Assembly: GCF_018424605.1 (NCBI RefSeq) | Contig: NZ_QTKT01000004.1 | Location: 124,001 to 188,000, forward strand | Direction of reading: 5' to 3' | Source: Marinobacter lipolyticus | Lineage (GTDB): Bacteria > Pseudomonadota > Gammaproteobacteria > Pseudomonadales > Oleiphilaceae | DNA: 64,000 nt | Shown: in pieces, positions 26,055 to 34,832 of the stretch | Layout: each line of letters starts with the position of its first letter | Position numbering within the stretch: the stretch's first letter is position 1 | Notes under the pieces: model-generated | Databases searched by the model: none | The model's input: the letters and a program-made list of their open reading frames with translations, nothing else | Told to the model about the DNA's origin: nothing | Translations under genes and position numbers: made by a program

Positions 26055-26903
26055 ATGGTCAGGGCTTTTTCGATTCTACTTCTCGGGGTACTGCTATCCG
26101 CCTGCTCCCCCTCTGAAGCACCGCCCGCGGCAGAAACGCCACACCCGCCGTCGGAGGCACTGGCGTTGCCCGCGCCAGAAGCCAGCGCGAGCGCCAGGTC
26201 CCGCCCGGTAATCACCATTGGCGCAGACCCCTGGTGCCCCCACAACTGCAAGGCCGGCAGCGAGCAGGAGGGCTACATGCTGGATATCGCGCGGGAGGTG
26301 TTCGAGGGGGCGGGCTATCAGGTCGAATATCTGAACGTCAGCTGGGCACGGGCCCTGCAGATGGCCCGCGACGGATTGCTCGACGCCGTGGTGGGGGCGT
26401 TTGTTACCGACGCTCCCGACTTCGTGTTCCCCGCCGAGCCCCAGGGGCGATCCAAAATCGCCATGTACACACCGGCGGACAGCGACTGGGTCTATGATGG
26501 AATTGAATCCCTGCACGACCAGACGGTGCTGGCCATCAATGGCTACTCCTATTCGGAGCAGCTTGACCAGTACCTTGCCCGCCATGCCGAGGAACCGACC
26601 CGGGTGTGGATGCTCGCCGGCCCCTCGCCCCTGAACCGGGCAATTAACCTGCTGGACCAGCACCGGGCCGATGTGTTCCCCGAGGACGTGTACGTGATGA
26701 CCTGGGCACAGAGAGTCAACACCGACATCCATTCGCTGCGCCAGGGCGGCCTGCTCCAGAAAACCGATAGCTACATCGCCTTCTCACCGAGCAACGCCAG
26801 ATCCGCGGAGCTGGCCGAGATGCTTTCCCGGGGCACGCGGGAGCTCCGGGAAAACGGCCGCATGGCGCAAATCCTGTCGGCCTATGGCCTGTCGGAAGAC
26901 TGA
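26055..26903 (+). CDS. Extracellular solute-binding lipoprotein (family 3 type)
   Basis: A 282-residue lipoprotein: signal peptide with lipobox LLSAC (Cys near residue 17), then a Pro/Ala/Ser-rich linker to about residue 50, and an SBP_bac_3-like domain (GYMLDIAREVFEGAGYQVEYL, SWARALQMARDGLLDAVVG). This family binds amino acids or polyamines or acts as a sensor. No permease or ATPase genes adjoin, so it may be an orphan binding protein. Its 3' end overlaps the convergent META lipoprotein gene by 22 bases. Confidence 0.85.
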   Translation: MVRAFSILLLGVLLSACSPSEAPPAAETPHPPSEALALPAPEASASARSRPVITIGADPWCPHNCKAGSEQEGYMLDIAREVFEGAGYQVEYLNVSWARALQMARDGLLDAVVGAFVTDAPDFVFPAEPQGRSKIAMYTPADSDWVYDGIESLHDQTVLAINGYSYSEQLDQYLARHAEEPTRVWMLAGPSPLNRAINLLDQHRADVFPEDVYVMTWAQRVNTDIHSLRQGGLLQKTDSYIAFSPSNARSAELAEMLSRGTRELRENGRMAQILSAYGLSED

Positions 26904-27856
26904 AACGCCTTCAAGGTCTCGCCATTGGCGGTGCTCAGGATCAGCTCCCCGTGCTGGCCAATGCGGAAACGGGTGACCTCCGCCATCAACTCGAGAAACC
27001 GCTGCTCCTGGTTCATCAGCGCCGGCGCACAGGCCATCTGGGTACTGGCCATACGATCAAATGCAAGCCCTTCGCCGGTCAGGCTCCACGTCCCCATGTA
27101 ACGGTTACAGGAGCCTCGCCCCACCACGCGCTCTTCATCGAGGAATTCGATGGTCACCCGGGAGGCATCAATAATACCGCCACCGCCGACATCCTCGACC
27201 ACCCATTCCGCACCCCGCAACAGCCGCTTGCGATCGCCGCCGCAGCCGACCTGTTCGTCGCCATTCACGCTCAGCCGCACCTGGTTGGGGTATGGCATGC
27301 CGGTCATCGAGTCCTCGCACAACTGCGCCGCCACCTTGACCTCCACTTCCAGGCCCTCGCGCTCGGCACGAATGGTTTGCCCTCGGTCACTGCGCTCAAC
27401 CACCCGGGAAAACAGGGTCTCGGTGGCCTCACCCATGCGGCTCAGGGTCAGTTCCCGGCCCACCACGGTCACATGCCAGAAAGGCTCGTTACCCTTGGCA
27501 GTAAAAGGCGACTCCAGCGCTCCGGCCACCAGACACTCCGGAAGCTCCTCGCCGTTCACCGTGAAATTTGCCCTGTCGCCCTTGCTCCAGAAAACCGTGC
27601 TGTCGTCGCCACTGGCGACAAACCGCGCGCCGGACGCGCTTTCCCGCGGTGCCAACAGGTATCGCGTGCCGCTGTGGGTCAGCGCCAGCAGCCCGGTCGA
27701 CGGTGTATAGTCCAGCTCAATCGTGGCCTGACCACAGTGCATGCGCGTTGCCGGCAGCTCCGCGGGCCCATTGTGCCCGCCGGTTGACGCGCAGCCGGCC
27801 GACAACATCACACCCGCCGCAACCACGGCAGACAGTCCGGTTTTGTGCAAATTCAT
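26882..27856 (-). CDS. Three-domain lipoprotein: MliC-like, COG3650-like and META/HslJ
   Basis: A 324-residue lipoprotein with lipobox LSAGC. Its first domain (residues about 30-115) resembles MliC/PliC lysozyme inhibitors: a MHCGQATIELDY start, then SASGARFVASGDDSTVFWSKGD. The second (about 115-220, FTAKGNEPFWHVTV, with two Cys) resembles COG3650-type domains. The third (about 220-end, RGSCNRYMGTWSLTGEGL, MACAPALMNQEQRF) is a META/HslJ domain. These domains are normally found singly or in pairs, and all relate to envelope stress and lysozyme resistance. The start at 27856 (MNLHKTGLS) fits the signal peptide. Domain identities are from motif memory. Confidence 0.78.
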   Translation of the reverse strand: MNLHKTGLSAVVAAGVMLSAGCASTGGHNGPAELPATRMHCGQATIELDYTPSTGLLALTHSGTRYLLAPRESASGARFVASGDDSTVFWSKGDRANFTVNGEELPECLVAGALESPFTAKGNEPFWHVTVVGRELTLSRMGEATETLFSRVVERSDRGQTIRAEREGLEVEVKVAAQLCEDSMTGMPYPNQVRLSVNGDEQVGCGGDRKRLLRGAEWVVEDVGGGGIIDASRVTIEFLDEERVVGRGSCNRYMGTWSLTGEGLAFDRMASTQMACAPALMNQEQRFLELMAEVTRFRIGQHGELILSTANGETLKAFQSSDRP

Positions 27857-27974
27857 AGGTCTTTCCCTGAGTTTCAATTTAAGCTGACGTGCATTCTAGA
27901 ATGGACACGCCTCCCTGTTTCATTACGCTACCGATAGAAAGGCAATCATTCCAAGGCCCCAGGAGAATTTCCCG

Positions 27975-28712
27975 ATGACCATGAAGCTCTACCAGTTTGC
28001 CATCTCACACTACTGCGAGAAAATCCGCTGGGCACTGGATTACAAAGGATTGCACGCGGAAATCCACAGCCTGTTGCCCGGCCAGCATATTAACACCATA
28101 CGACAGCTCACCCGCGCGGATTCGTCTGTGCCGGTGCTGGACCACGACGGTCACATTGTGCAGGGCTCGGCGCAGATTCTGGACTATCTTGACGCCACCT
28201 TCCCTGACCGACCGCTCACTCCCGCCGATGCCGACGAAAAAGCAGCGGCGCTGGCGTGGGAAAAGCGTCTTGACGAACAAGCCGGCCCGGCGGTGCGCTG
28301 CTATTCGTACCACCATTTTCTCCAGCGCCCCAAGGTCGTGGTACCGATGCTGGCCGCGCAGACGCCGTTCTATAACCGTCTGGCGCTCCGGCTGGCCTTC
28401 AGCCGGGTGGACGAGATCATGCGCAAATGGATGAAAATCAACGAAACGACGGCGGCATCCTCGCGCCAGACCATGGAAGCGCTGTTGACCGAACTCGCCG
28501 ATGCCTACCGTTCACGCCCCTATCTGGTGGGGGATACCTTCACCCGTGCCGATCTGACCGCGGCCAGTTTGTTTTCGCCCCTGTTTCAGCCGCCGCAGTA
28601 TCCGGTGCCCTGGCCCAAAACCGACCGCATTCCCGCTGAAATCCGTTCCTGGCTGCAGGACTGGCAGCCGCAGCTGCAACCCCTGGAAAAACTCTACCGG
28701 GCTAACCGCTGA
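27975..28712 (+). CDS. Glutathione S-transferase family protein
   Basis: A 245-residue GST-fold protein. The N-terminal motif SHYCEKIRWAL carries a Cys typical of omega/beta-like GSTs, VPVLDHDGHIVQGSAQILDY is the glutathione site, and the helical domain ends RADLTAASLFSPL. CAGGAGAA precedes the ATG by about eight bases; a second ATG follows at 27981. Its 3' end overlaps the convergent AraC gene by 11 bases. The substrate is unknown. Confidence 0.87.
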   Translation: MTMKLYQFAISHYCEKIRWALDYKGLHAEIHSLLPGQHINTIRQLTRADSSVPVLDHDGHIVQGSAQILDYLDATFPDRPLTPADADEKAAALAWEKRLDEQAGPAVRCYSYHHFLQRPKVVVPMLAAQTPFYNRLALRLAFSRVDEIMRKWMKINETTAASSRQTMEALLTELADAYRSRPYLVGDTFTRADLTAASLFSPLFQPPQYPVPWPKTDRIPAEIRSWLQDWQPQLQPLEKLYRANR

Positions 28713-29688
28713 CCTGGCGGCGAGCGCGCCCGGGGGACGTGCTGGTCCAGCGCTGATAGGCGCGGGTAAACGCACTCTGTTCCGAAAACCCGAGCAGCAG
28801 AGCAATGTCTGTCAGCGTCAGCGAGCCGTCCCCCAGATAGTGCCCGGCCAGCTGTTCCCGGCTGCGATCAAGCCACTGCTGCCAGCTCAGCCCATGGCGG
28901 GCCAGCCGGCGTTGCAGGGTGCGCGGTGACATATGCATGGCCGCGGCGGCACGGGGCAGGGTCGGCTCACCATCCGCCAGCAGTTTCAGCAGCACCTGCT
29001 GCAGTTGCCGCTCGGTTTCGGAGCTGCCGGGCAACGCCCGCATCAGCGCCTGGGCCTGTCGATCCAGCAACGCCCTCAGGGTGGGGTCTCGCCGCGGCAT
29101 CGGGATACTCAGGTATTGCACGGGGAAACGTACCCGTACATGGCTGTCGTTCCAGCGTACCGGGCAGCCGAAGAATCGGGTGTATGCTGCGGCCGCCTCA
29201 GAACTCACCGATCCCAGAAAGGAGACACCTGAGGGCGGCGGCGGGCTGTTGATCTGGCGTCTCAGAAAGGTGACCAGGGCGGCGATGGCGGCACCATCGG
29301 CCTGCTGACCCAGCTCCTCTTCCGACGGCGGCCAGCGCATCTCCGCCTGATCGCCCTCGATCGCAATCTCCGCCAGTGTAGTCCCGTAGAACAGGGTTTC
29401 GTAGCGCTGATACGCCAGCATGGCCTCGCCCAGGGTGTCGGACGCCAGCACCAGATATCCGAGGACCCCCACATGCCCCGGGCGCACGCAGCTGCCGACC
29501 TCCAGTTCCGGCGCGGCATGATCCGGGCGCAACGCCAGCCCCCGCGCCAGCAGGTCCCGCCACACCGGTACCGGCACGTTGTCCTGCGCCGACCAGCGCG
29601 CCAGCTCCGGCCGCAGTGCCGGAGCGTCCAGTTGCTGCTGGTCCAGCCAGTCGGCCAGCAAACCGGTCCAGGGCCCGGTCACCCTCAT
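28702..29688 (-). CDS. AraC family transcriptional regulator
   Basis: A 328-residue regulator with an N-terminal arabinose-binding-like domain of the kind seen in OruR/ArgR-type AraC proteins and a C-terminal double helix-turn-helix (SPRTLQRRLARHGLSWQQWL, DIALLLGFSEQSAFTRAYQRW). The start at 29688 (MRVTGPWTG) is preferred over the in-frame 29736. It is divergent from the sterol-desaturase-type gene, which it may control across the 141-base gap. Members with this architecture often regulate lipid, sterol or alcohol metabolism. Confidence 0.9.
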   Translation of the reverse strand: MRVTGPWTGLLADWLDQQQLDAPALRPELARWSAQDNVPVPVWRDLLARGLALRPDHAAPELEVGSCVRPGHVGVLGYLVLASDTLGEAMLAYQRYETLFYGTTLAEIAIEGDQAEMRWPPSEEELGQQADGAAIAALVTFLRRQINSPPPPSGVSFLGSVSSEAAAAYTRFFGCPVRWNDSHVRVRFPVQYLSIPMPRRDPTLRALLDRQAQALMRALPGSSETERQLQQVLLKLLADGEPTLPRAAAAMHMSPRTLQRRLARHGLSWQQWLDRSREQLAGHYLGDGSLTLTDIALLLGFSEQSAFTRAYQRWTSTSPGRARRQVSG

Positions 29689-29829
29689 CACTCTTGCCAC
29701 GTTCGCCCAACACTCTGTCGACCCTGAATGTGGCACCGATTATCAATTTAATGACGTCAATCGTCAATTCACCAGCAGGCATCCCGGTAAAAATGGGGCC
29801 ATTGGCAATCGATATCAGCGGAACCGACC

Positions 29830-30795
29830 ATGGCTTTATACGACATGATGCAAACGGTGCTGGAGAACAGCGGGTTGCTGGCGCTCTGGCAGATTGCGGC
29901 GCCCTGGCTGGCGCTGGACGAGCGGCAGCTTATCTTTATGGTGGCCACCCCGGTGTTCGTCACGGTAGCGCTGTGGGAGTACCTGAAGATTCGCCATGAT
30001 CCGGCGTTGATGGACACCGGCGAGGCGGTGCGCAATTTCGCCTTGGGTGCCGGCTATCAGCTGACCGAATTGCTGTTTGCGGGCATCATTGCGTTTCCCG
30101 TCTACGCCCTGTGTTACCACTATCGGCTTCTGGATCTGGAGTTGAGCTGGCTGACCGGTGCCCTCACCTTTCTGGGAGTGGACTTCTGCTTCTACTGGAT
30201 GCACCGGGCCAGCCACCGCATGCGCTGGTTCTGGGCCGCCCATGTGGTGCACCACTCCTCCGAGCGCATGAACTTTTCCACCGCCATGCGCCAGAACGCC
30301 ACCAACATCTTCAACGGCGGCTGGGCCTTCTACCTGCCGCTGGCGCTGATTGGCTTCAATCCGGTGTGGATCGGCATCGCCTACGCGCTCTCGCTGGTGT
30401 ACCAGTTCTTTATCCACACCACGCTGGTGAGGCGCCTGCCGGGCTGGGTGGAAGCGGTGTTCAACACCCCCAGCCACCACCGCGTGCATCACGGCCGCAA
30501 TCCCGGCTACATTGATCGCAATTATGGCGGCACATTGATTGTCTGGGACCGGCTGTTCGGCACCTTTGTGAACGAGGATCCGGGCCACCCGCCGGAGTAC
30601 GGCATCACCCGGCCGGTGTCATCGAACAACCTGATCGTGTTATGGACCCATGAGTACGTCGACCTGTTTCGGGCCATGGCCCGCCCCGGCAAACTCGGCG
30701 CCCGCATCCAACATCTGTGGCGCCCACCGGAATGGGAGCGTTCCGAAATCTCCGACGATTCGCTAGACTGCGCCACGAACAACAACAAAAGATAA
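29830..30795 (+). CDS. Sterol desaturase / fatty acid hydroxylase family protein
   Basis: A 321-residue membrane di-iron enzyme. The eight-His pattern of the family is visible: HRASHRMRWFWAAHVVHHSS near residues 129-147 and HHRVHHGRN near residue 220, embedded among about four to five transmembrane helices. Members hydroxylate or desaturate sterols, fatty acids or carotenoids. The lipase-like gene follows 10 bases later, so the two form an operon divergent from AraC. The substrate is unknown; a lipid is likely. Confidence 0.88.
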   Translation: MALYDMMQTVLENSGLLALWQIAAPWLALDERQLIFMVATPVFVTVALWEYLKIRHDPALMDTGEAVRNFALGAGYQLTELLFAGIIAFPVYALCYHYRLLDLELSWLTGALTFLGVDFCFYWMHRASHRMRWFWAAHVVHHSSERMNFSTAMRQNATNIFNGGWAFYLPLALIGFNPVWIGIAYALSLVYQFFIHTTLVRRLPGWVEAVFNTPSHHRVHHGRNPGYIDRNYGGTLIVWDRLFGTFVNEDPGHPPEYGITRPVSSNNLIVLWTHEYVDLFRAMARPGKLGARIQHLWRPPEWERSEISDDSLDCATNNNKR

Positions 30796-30805
30796 GGAGA
30801 TCACC

Positions 30806-31717
30806 GTGCCGGAGCAGTCCGTCAGCCTGAGCGCACCCGATGGCCACGCCATCCGGGTCAATGCCTTCGAACCTGAAGAACCGGTGGCGACGCTGGTAAT
30901 CGCCCACGGCATGGCGGAACACAGCGGCCGATACAGCGAACTGGCACGTTGGCTGAACGACCGTCAGATTGCCGTGTTTACCTACGACCACCGTGGTCAC
31001 GGCCGCGACTGCCCCACAGATGAGCTCGGGCATTACGCCGATGAGCAGGGCTGGCAGAAAGTCGTCAGCGATCTGGCGCAGGTCATCCGGCACGCCCGTG
31101 AACGCCACCCTCGTCATCCACTGACCCTGCTCGGTCACAGCATGGGCTCGTTCATCGCCCAGAGTTACGTCCAGAGCCACGGACACACCATCGACCGGCT
31201 GGTGCTCAGCGCCACCAACCGTATCCATCGCCCGCAACTTCAGGCTTCCAGGGCCCTGATCGGCGCCATTGCCGCTCGTTACGGCCGGCGCCACCGCAGC
31301 AACACCGTGGCAAAACTCACTTTCGACAAATTCAACCGCCGGTTTCGACCGAACCGGACTGAGCACGACTGGCTCAGCCGTGATCAGGCGCAGGTGGATC
31401 GCTATGCCAGCGACCCGCTGTGTGGCTTCCGCTGCACCACCGGCCTGTGGCTCGATTTCATCGGAGGCATGCTGTCGATCAACCCCCGTGAATGGCGGCG
31501 GGATATACCGGTGCGGCTGATCTCCGGTGACTGCGATCCCGTGGGCGAAATGGGCAAGGGCGTTGATCGTCACTACCGCGACCTGCAGCGAGCCGGCATC
31601 GACGATGTCACGCTGACCCTGTTCAAGGGCGGACGCCATGAAATGTTGAATGAAATCAACGCCAACGACGCGTGGCAGTCGCTGTACCGGGCCATTGTAC
31701 CGGCCGATAACCGGTAA
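30806..31717 (+). CDS. Alpha/beta hydrolase (monoacylglycerol lipase / lysophospholipase type)
   Basis: A 303-residue serine hydrolase of the Hydrolase_4 type: HGMAEHSGRYSELARWL oxyanion region near residue 36, YDHRGHGRD, the nucleophile GHSMGSF near residue 113, the acid in ISGDCDPVG and the His in KGGRHEMLNE near residue 276. The GTG start has AAGGAGA at good spacing. It is ten bases after the desaturase-type gene and probably acts in the same lipid pathway. Confidence 0.9.
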   Translation: MPEQSVSLSAPDGHAIRVNAFEPEEPVATLVIAHGMAEHSGRYSELARWLNDRQIAVFTYDHRGHGRDCPTDELGHYADEQGWQKVVSDLAQVIRHARERHPRHPLTLLGHSMGSFIAQSYVQSHGHTIDRLVLSATNRIHRPQLQASRALIGAIAARYGRRHRSNTVAKLTFDKFNRRFRPNRTEHDWLSRDQAQVDRYASDPLCGFRCTTGLWLDFIGGMLSINPREWRRDIPVRLISGDCDPVGEMGKGVDRHYRDLQRAGIDDVTLTLFKGGRHEMLNEINANDAWQSLYRAIVPADNR

Positions 31718-31817
31718 CCGACTGTCAGACCATTTTACATACTCCTCCTTTCCAGAACCTCAACGGCTGACCCGGGAAACATCTACTCGACTGATTTATC
31801 TAAATTAATACAGCGCA

Positions 31818-31831
31818 GGACCGTAAATTGC
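31818..31831 (+). promoter_or_regulatory. Sigma-54-type -24/-12 promoter candidate
   Basis: GG at 31818-31819, ten bases, then GC at 31830-31831, reading AGGACCGTAAATTGCT. The invariant GG-N10-GC and the TTGCT -12 element match the RpoN consensus, while two bases next to the -24 GG do not. The PEP-CTERM gene starts 51 bases downstream. An A+T-rich stretch lies just upstream (31793-31811). Confidence 0.5.
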
Positions 31832-31882
31832 TATCCGTGGCCACGCAGGAAATGCATTCACTATGACACGGAGAAGTTACAT

Positions 31883-32800
31883 ATGCGTTTGAGCGTTAAC
31901 ACCCACCTTATCCCCCTCGCCATGGCCGGCGCACTGATGGCCGGTACCGCCACCGCGGCACCGATCGTTATGGAAGGGGATTTTGTTCGTACCGCCGTCG
32001 GCGACAACGGCACACTGGGCGCTGGCGGCACTGCCGATCCGGGCATCATCCACGACCCCAGTGGTTCCCGCAGCTGGGGGCCGGAAGACTACCTGACCCC
32101 GGGCACCCCGTGGGAATGGTTCGGTGTCAAATCCAGCCAGACCGGCGTCGTTGGCAACAACAACTCTGGCTACCCCAATCAGATCAGCACCGTCAGCGGC
32201 CCGGCGGATCTCAGCGGTGGCAGCTTCGACAATCAGGTAACCTGGGACGGTCAGTACGGCAGCTGGTTTACCATCAGCCACAGCTATTCCTTCAACGACA
32301 GTGACGAGCGCATTGACGTGCTGACCACCATCACCGCGCTGCAGGATCTGACGGACCTGAAATTCGTACGGGCCATCGATCCGGATCCGGACGTCAACTC
32401 CTACGGTTCCTACGACACCATCAACACCCGCGGCACCACCGGCGTGGCCGGAGAAGACTTTGTCAACTCCCAGGGCGCCAGCACCGGACTGACACTGGGG
32501 CTGTACACCCAGTCGGAGACTCCTCACAACACCGCGGTCTCCTCGCCGTGGTCCATCGATCCCGACGACTACCTCGCCGGCACCACTGACGGCGACGGCG
32601 ACTACGCCATCGGTCTCGGGTTCGACATCGGATCGCTGTTTTCCGGCGAGCTGATCAACCTGAGCTACTCCTACGTCATGGGCGAAACCCTCGACACCGT
32701 CGACCTGCCCGTTAACGAGGTTCCCGAGCCGGGCACCCTCGCTCTGCTGGGCCTCGGCCTGACCGGCGTATACCTGTCGCGCCGTCGCAAGCAGGCCTGA
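31883..32800 (+). CDS. PEP-CTERM sorting-domain protein
   Basis: A 305-residue secreted protein: signal peptide ending TATA-API near residue 26, a Gly/Ser/Asp-rich middle, and a C-terminal sorting signal VPEPGTLALLGLGL followed by the basic SRRRKQA tail. Such proteins are cleaved by an exosortase and placed at the cell surface, often in extracellular-matrix or exopolysaccharide contexts. No exosortase gene is in this window. Binding site GGAG and the ATG at 31883 fit. The middle domain is not recognised. Confidence 0.88.
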   Translation: MRLSVNTHLIPLAMAGALMAGTATAAPIVMEGDFVRTAVGDNGTLGAGGTADPGIIHDPSGSRSWGPEDYLTPGTPWEWFGVKSSQTGVVGNNNSGYPNQISTVSGPADLSGGSFDNQVTWDGQYGSWFTISHSYSFNDSDERIDVLTTITALQDLTDLKFVRAIDPDPDVNSYGSYDTINTRGTTGVAGEDFVNSQGASTGLTLGLYTQSETPHNTAVSSPWSIDPDDYLAGTTDGDGDYAIGLGFDIGSLFSGELINLSYSYVMGETLDTVDLPVNEVPEPGTLALLGLGLTGVYLSRRRKQA

Positions 32801-32808
32801 TCCTGGCC

Positions 32809-32832
32809 GGCCCGCTGCCACCGCGGCGGGCC
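32809..32832 (+). terminator. Stem-loop after the PEP-CTERM gene
   Basis: A seven-base GGCCCGC/GCGGGCC stem (32809-32815 with 32826-32832) is followed by GATTTCCCCTT, a weak T-run. It lies just after the PEP-CTERM stop and before modB, so it probably limits read-through. Confidence 0.45.
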
Positions 32833-32973
32833 GATTTCCCCTTGTCACCGGCGAACGCCGGCCCCATCTCCTCCCCGCTCCGGAAAACTCCGGGAAATCA
32901 TTGGCAAAGATCGCTAGGATATCCCCATAACAACGACCATCGTCCTTCAGCAGGGACAGCGGACGGAGCGATC

Positions 32974-33651
32974 ATGAGCCCGGAATGGCAAACAGTATGG
33001 CTGACCCTGAAACTGGCCGGCATCACCACCCTGACACTTCTGCTTGTTGGCACCCCGCTGGCCTGGTGGCTGGCCCGCAGCCAACACTGGCTGCGGCAAC
33101 CGGTGTTCGCCCTGGTGGCCCTGCCACTGGTTCTGCCTCCGACCGTGCTCGGATTTTATCTGCTACTGCTGCTGGCCCCCGACGGTGCATTGGGCCAGCT
33201 GACCCAATCGCTGGGATTGGGCACGCTGCCATTTACCTTTGAGGGGCTGGTGGTCGCCTCCATCATTTACTCATTGCCGTTCACCGTTCAGCCCCTGCAT
33301 AACGCCTTTATCACCATCCAGGAGCGCCTGCTGGAGGTGGCCGCAACCCTGCGCGCCTCGCCGCGGGACCGGTTCCTGACCGTGGTATTGCCACTGGCCC
33401 GCCCGGGTTTTCTGACCGCCGCCGTTCTGACCTTTGCCCACACCATCGGCGAATTCGGCGTGGTGTTGATGATCGGCGGCAACATCCCCGGCGAGACCCG
33501 GGTGCTGTCCGTGGCCATTTACGACCACGTTGAAGCGCTGGAATACACCCAGGCGCACTGGCTGGCCGGGGGTATGCTGCTGTTCGCGTTCCTCGTGCTG
33601 GTCGGTCTTTACTCCATCAACGGCCGGGTGACCGGCGGGGTGATCCGATAA
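32974..33651 (+). CDS. modB: Molybdate ABC transporter permease
   Basis: A 225-residue inner-membrane permease with five hydrophobic segments and the cytoplasmic coupling motif EVAATLRASPRDRFLTVVLPLARPG near residue 125. It forms the molybdate channel with ModC. The ATG at 32974 (MSPEWQTVWLTLK) has GGACGGAGCG upstream; the frame open from 32842 is not supported. The stop overlaps modC by one base. No modA precedes it, since the upstream gene encodes a PEP-CTERM protein. Confidence 0.93.
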   Translation: MSPEWQTVWLTLKLAGITTLTLLLVGTPLAWWLARSQHWLRQPVFALVALPLVLPPTVLGFYLLLLLAPDGALGQLTQSLGLGTLPFTFEGLVVASIIYSLPFTVQPLHNAFITIQERLLEVAATLRASPRDRFLTVVLPLARPGFLTAAVLTFAHTIGEFGVVLMIGGNIPGETRVLSVAIYDHVEALEYTQAHWLAGGMLLFAFLVLVGLYSINGRVTGGVIR

Positions 33652-34730
33652 TGACCGGTACCGGCATCGTCGCTCGCTTTCGCTGTGACTTTGACAATTT
33701 CCGGCTGGATGTGGCGCTGACCCTCCCCGCCCAGGGGGTGATTGCCCTGTTCGGGCATTCCGGCTGCGGCAAGACCACGCTGCTGCGCTGCATGGCCGGC
33801 CTGCAGCCGGCCGAGGGTCACATGGAGGTTAACGGTCACCGGTGGCAGGACGCACACCAGAGCCTGCCGGTACACCGGCGCCCGCTGGCCTATGTGTTCC
33901 AGGAACCCAGCCTGTTTCCCCACCTGTCGGTGCGTGGCAATCTCAACTATGGCTGGCGCCGCGTGCCCCGGGATCAACGCCGGATCGGCTTTGACCAGGC
34001 CGTGGCGTGGCTCGGCCTTGCCGGCCTGCTCGAGCGGATGCCGGCGCAACTGTCCGGGGGGGAGCGCCAGCGCGTGGCCATCGCCAGGGCCCTGCTCACC
34101 AGCCCGCAGCTGCTGCTGATGGACGAACCGCTGTCGGCGCTGGACCGCCAAAGCAAGCAGGACATCCTGCCCTATCTGGAAAACCTGCACCGCACCCTCG
34201 CCATTCCGGTGATTTATGTGTCCCATTCCACCGCCGAAGTCGCCCGCCTGGCCGATCACGTGGTGATGATGGACAACGGCCGGGTGGTGGCCGAGGGCCC
34301 CTTGCAGGAAACCCTGGCCCGTACCGATCAGCCCTTTGCACTCGAGGAGGACGCCGGTGTCATTGTGAACGCCACCATTCGCCAGCACGACGCGCACTGG
34401 CACCTGTGCCGGGCCGAGTTCCAGGGCGGCAGCTTGTGGGTGCGTGACGAACCCGGCCTGGCCGTCGATCGACCGGTCCGCCTGCAGGTGCTGGCGCGGG
34501 ATATCAGCCTGGCGCTGGCGCCGAACCATGACCAGAGCATCCAGAACCTCATCCCCGCCCGGGTCACCGGCATTGCCGCCGATCAGGTCCCCGGCACCAG
34601 CCTGGTCCGTCTGGCCGCTGGCGGCACCCCGTTCCTCGCCAGGTTGACCAGCCGCGCGGCCCACCAGCTGCAGCTCACCGAGGGCAAGGACGTGTGGATG
34701 CAGATCAAGACCGTTGCCATCGTCGACTGA
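33651..34730 (+). CDS. modC: Molybdate ABC transporter ATP-binding protein
   Basis: A 359-residue ATPase: Walker A GHSGCGKTT near residue 37, signature LSGGERQRVAIARALL near 130, Walker B LLLMDEPLSALD near 155, and a C-terminal TOBE/molybdate-binding regulatory domain (residues about 295-359, ARVTGIAADQVPGTSLV). It energises molybdate uptake, needed for molybdopterin enzymes such as nitrate reductase. It overlaps modB by one base. Confidence 0.95.
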   Translation: MTGTGIVARFRCDFDNFRLDVALTLPAQGVIALFGHSGCGKTTLLRCMAGLQPAEGHMEVNGHRWQDAHQSLPVHRRPLAYVFQEPSLFPHLSVRGNLNYGWRRVPRDQRRIGFDQAVAWLGLAGLLERMPAQLSGGERQRVAIARALLTSPQLLLMDEPLSALDRQSKQDILPYLENLHRTLAIPVIYVSHSTAEVARLADHVVMMDNGRVVAEGPLQETLARTDQPFALEEDAGVIVNATIRQHDAHWHLCRAEFQGGSLWVRDEPGLAVDRPVRLQVLARDISLALAPNHDQSIQNLIPARVTGIAADQVPGTSLVRLAAGGTPFLARLTSRAAHQLQLTEGKDVWMQIKTVAIVD

Positions 34731-34832
34731 GCACCTTCTGTCCAACAATCTGGCCCGCTCGGCACGGGCGCCTGGCGCCACCGGCCGTTAACCTGTTGTT
34801 CCGGAATCCCGGCAACACAACAGGAGCGAGCG

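Noticed and set aside
33609..34781. Long minus-strand frame opposite modC (390 codons)
   Set aside because: It is the shadow of modB/modC, whose ABC motifs are clear; it shows compositionally biased residues and no domain.
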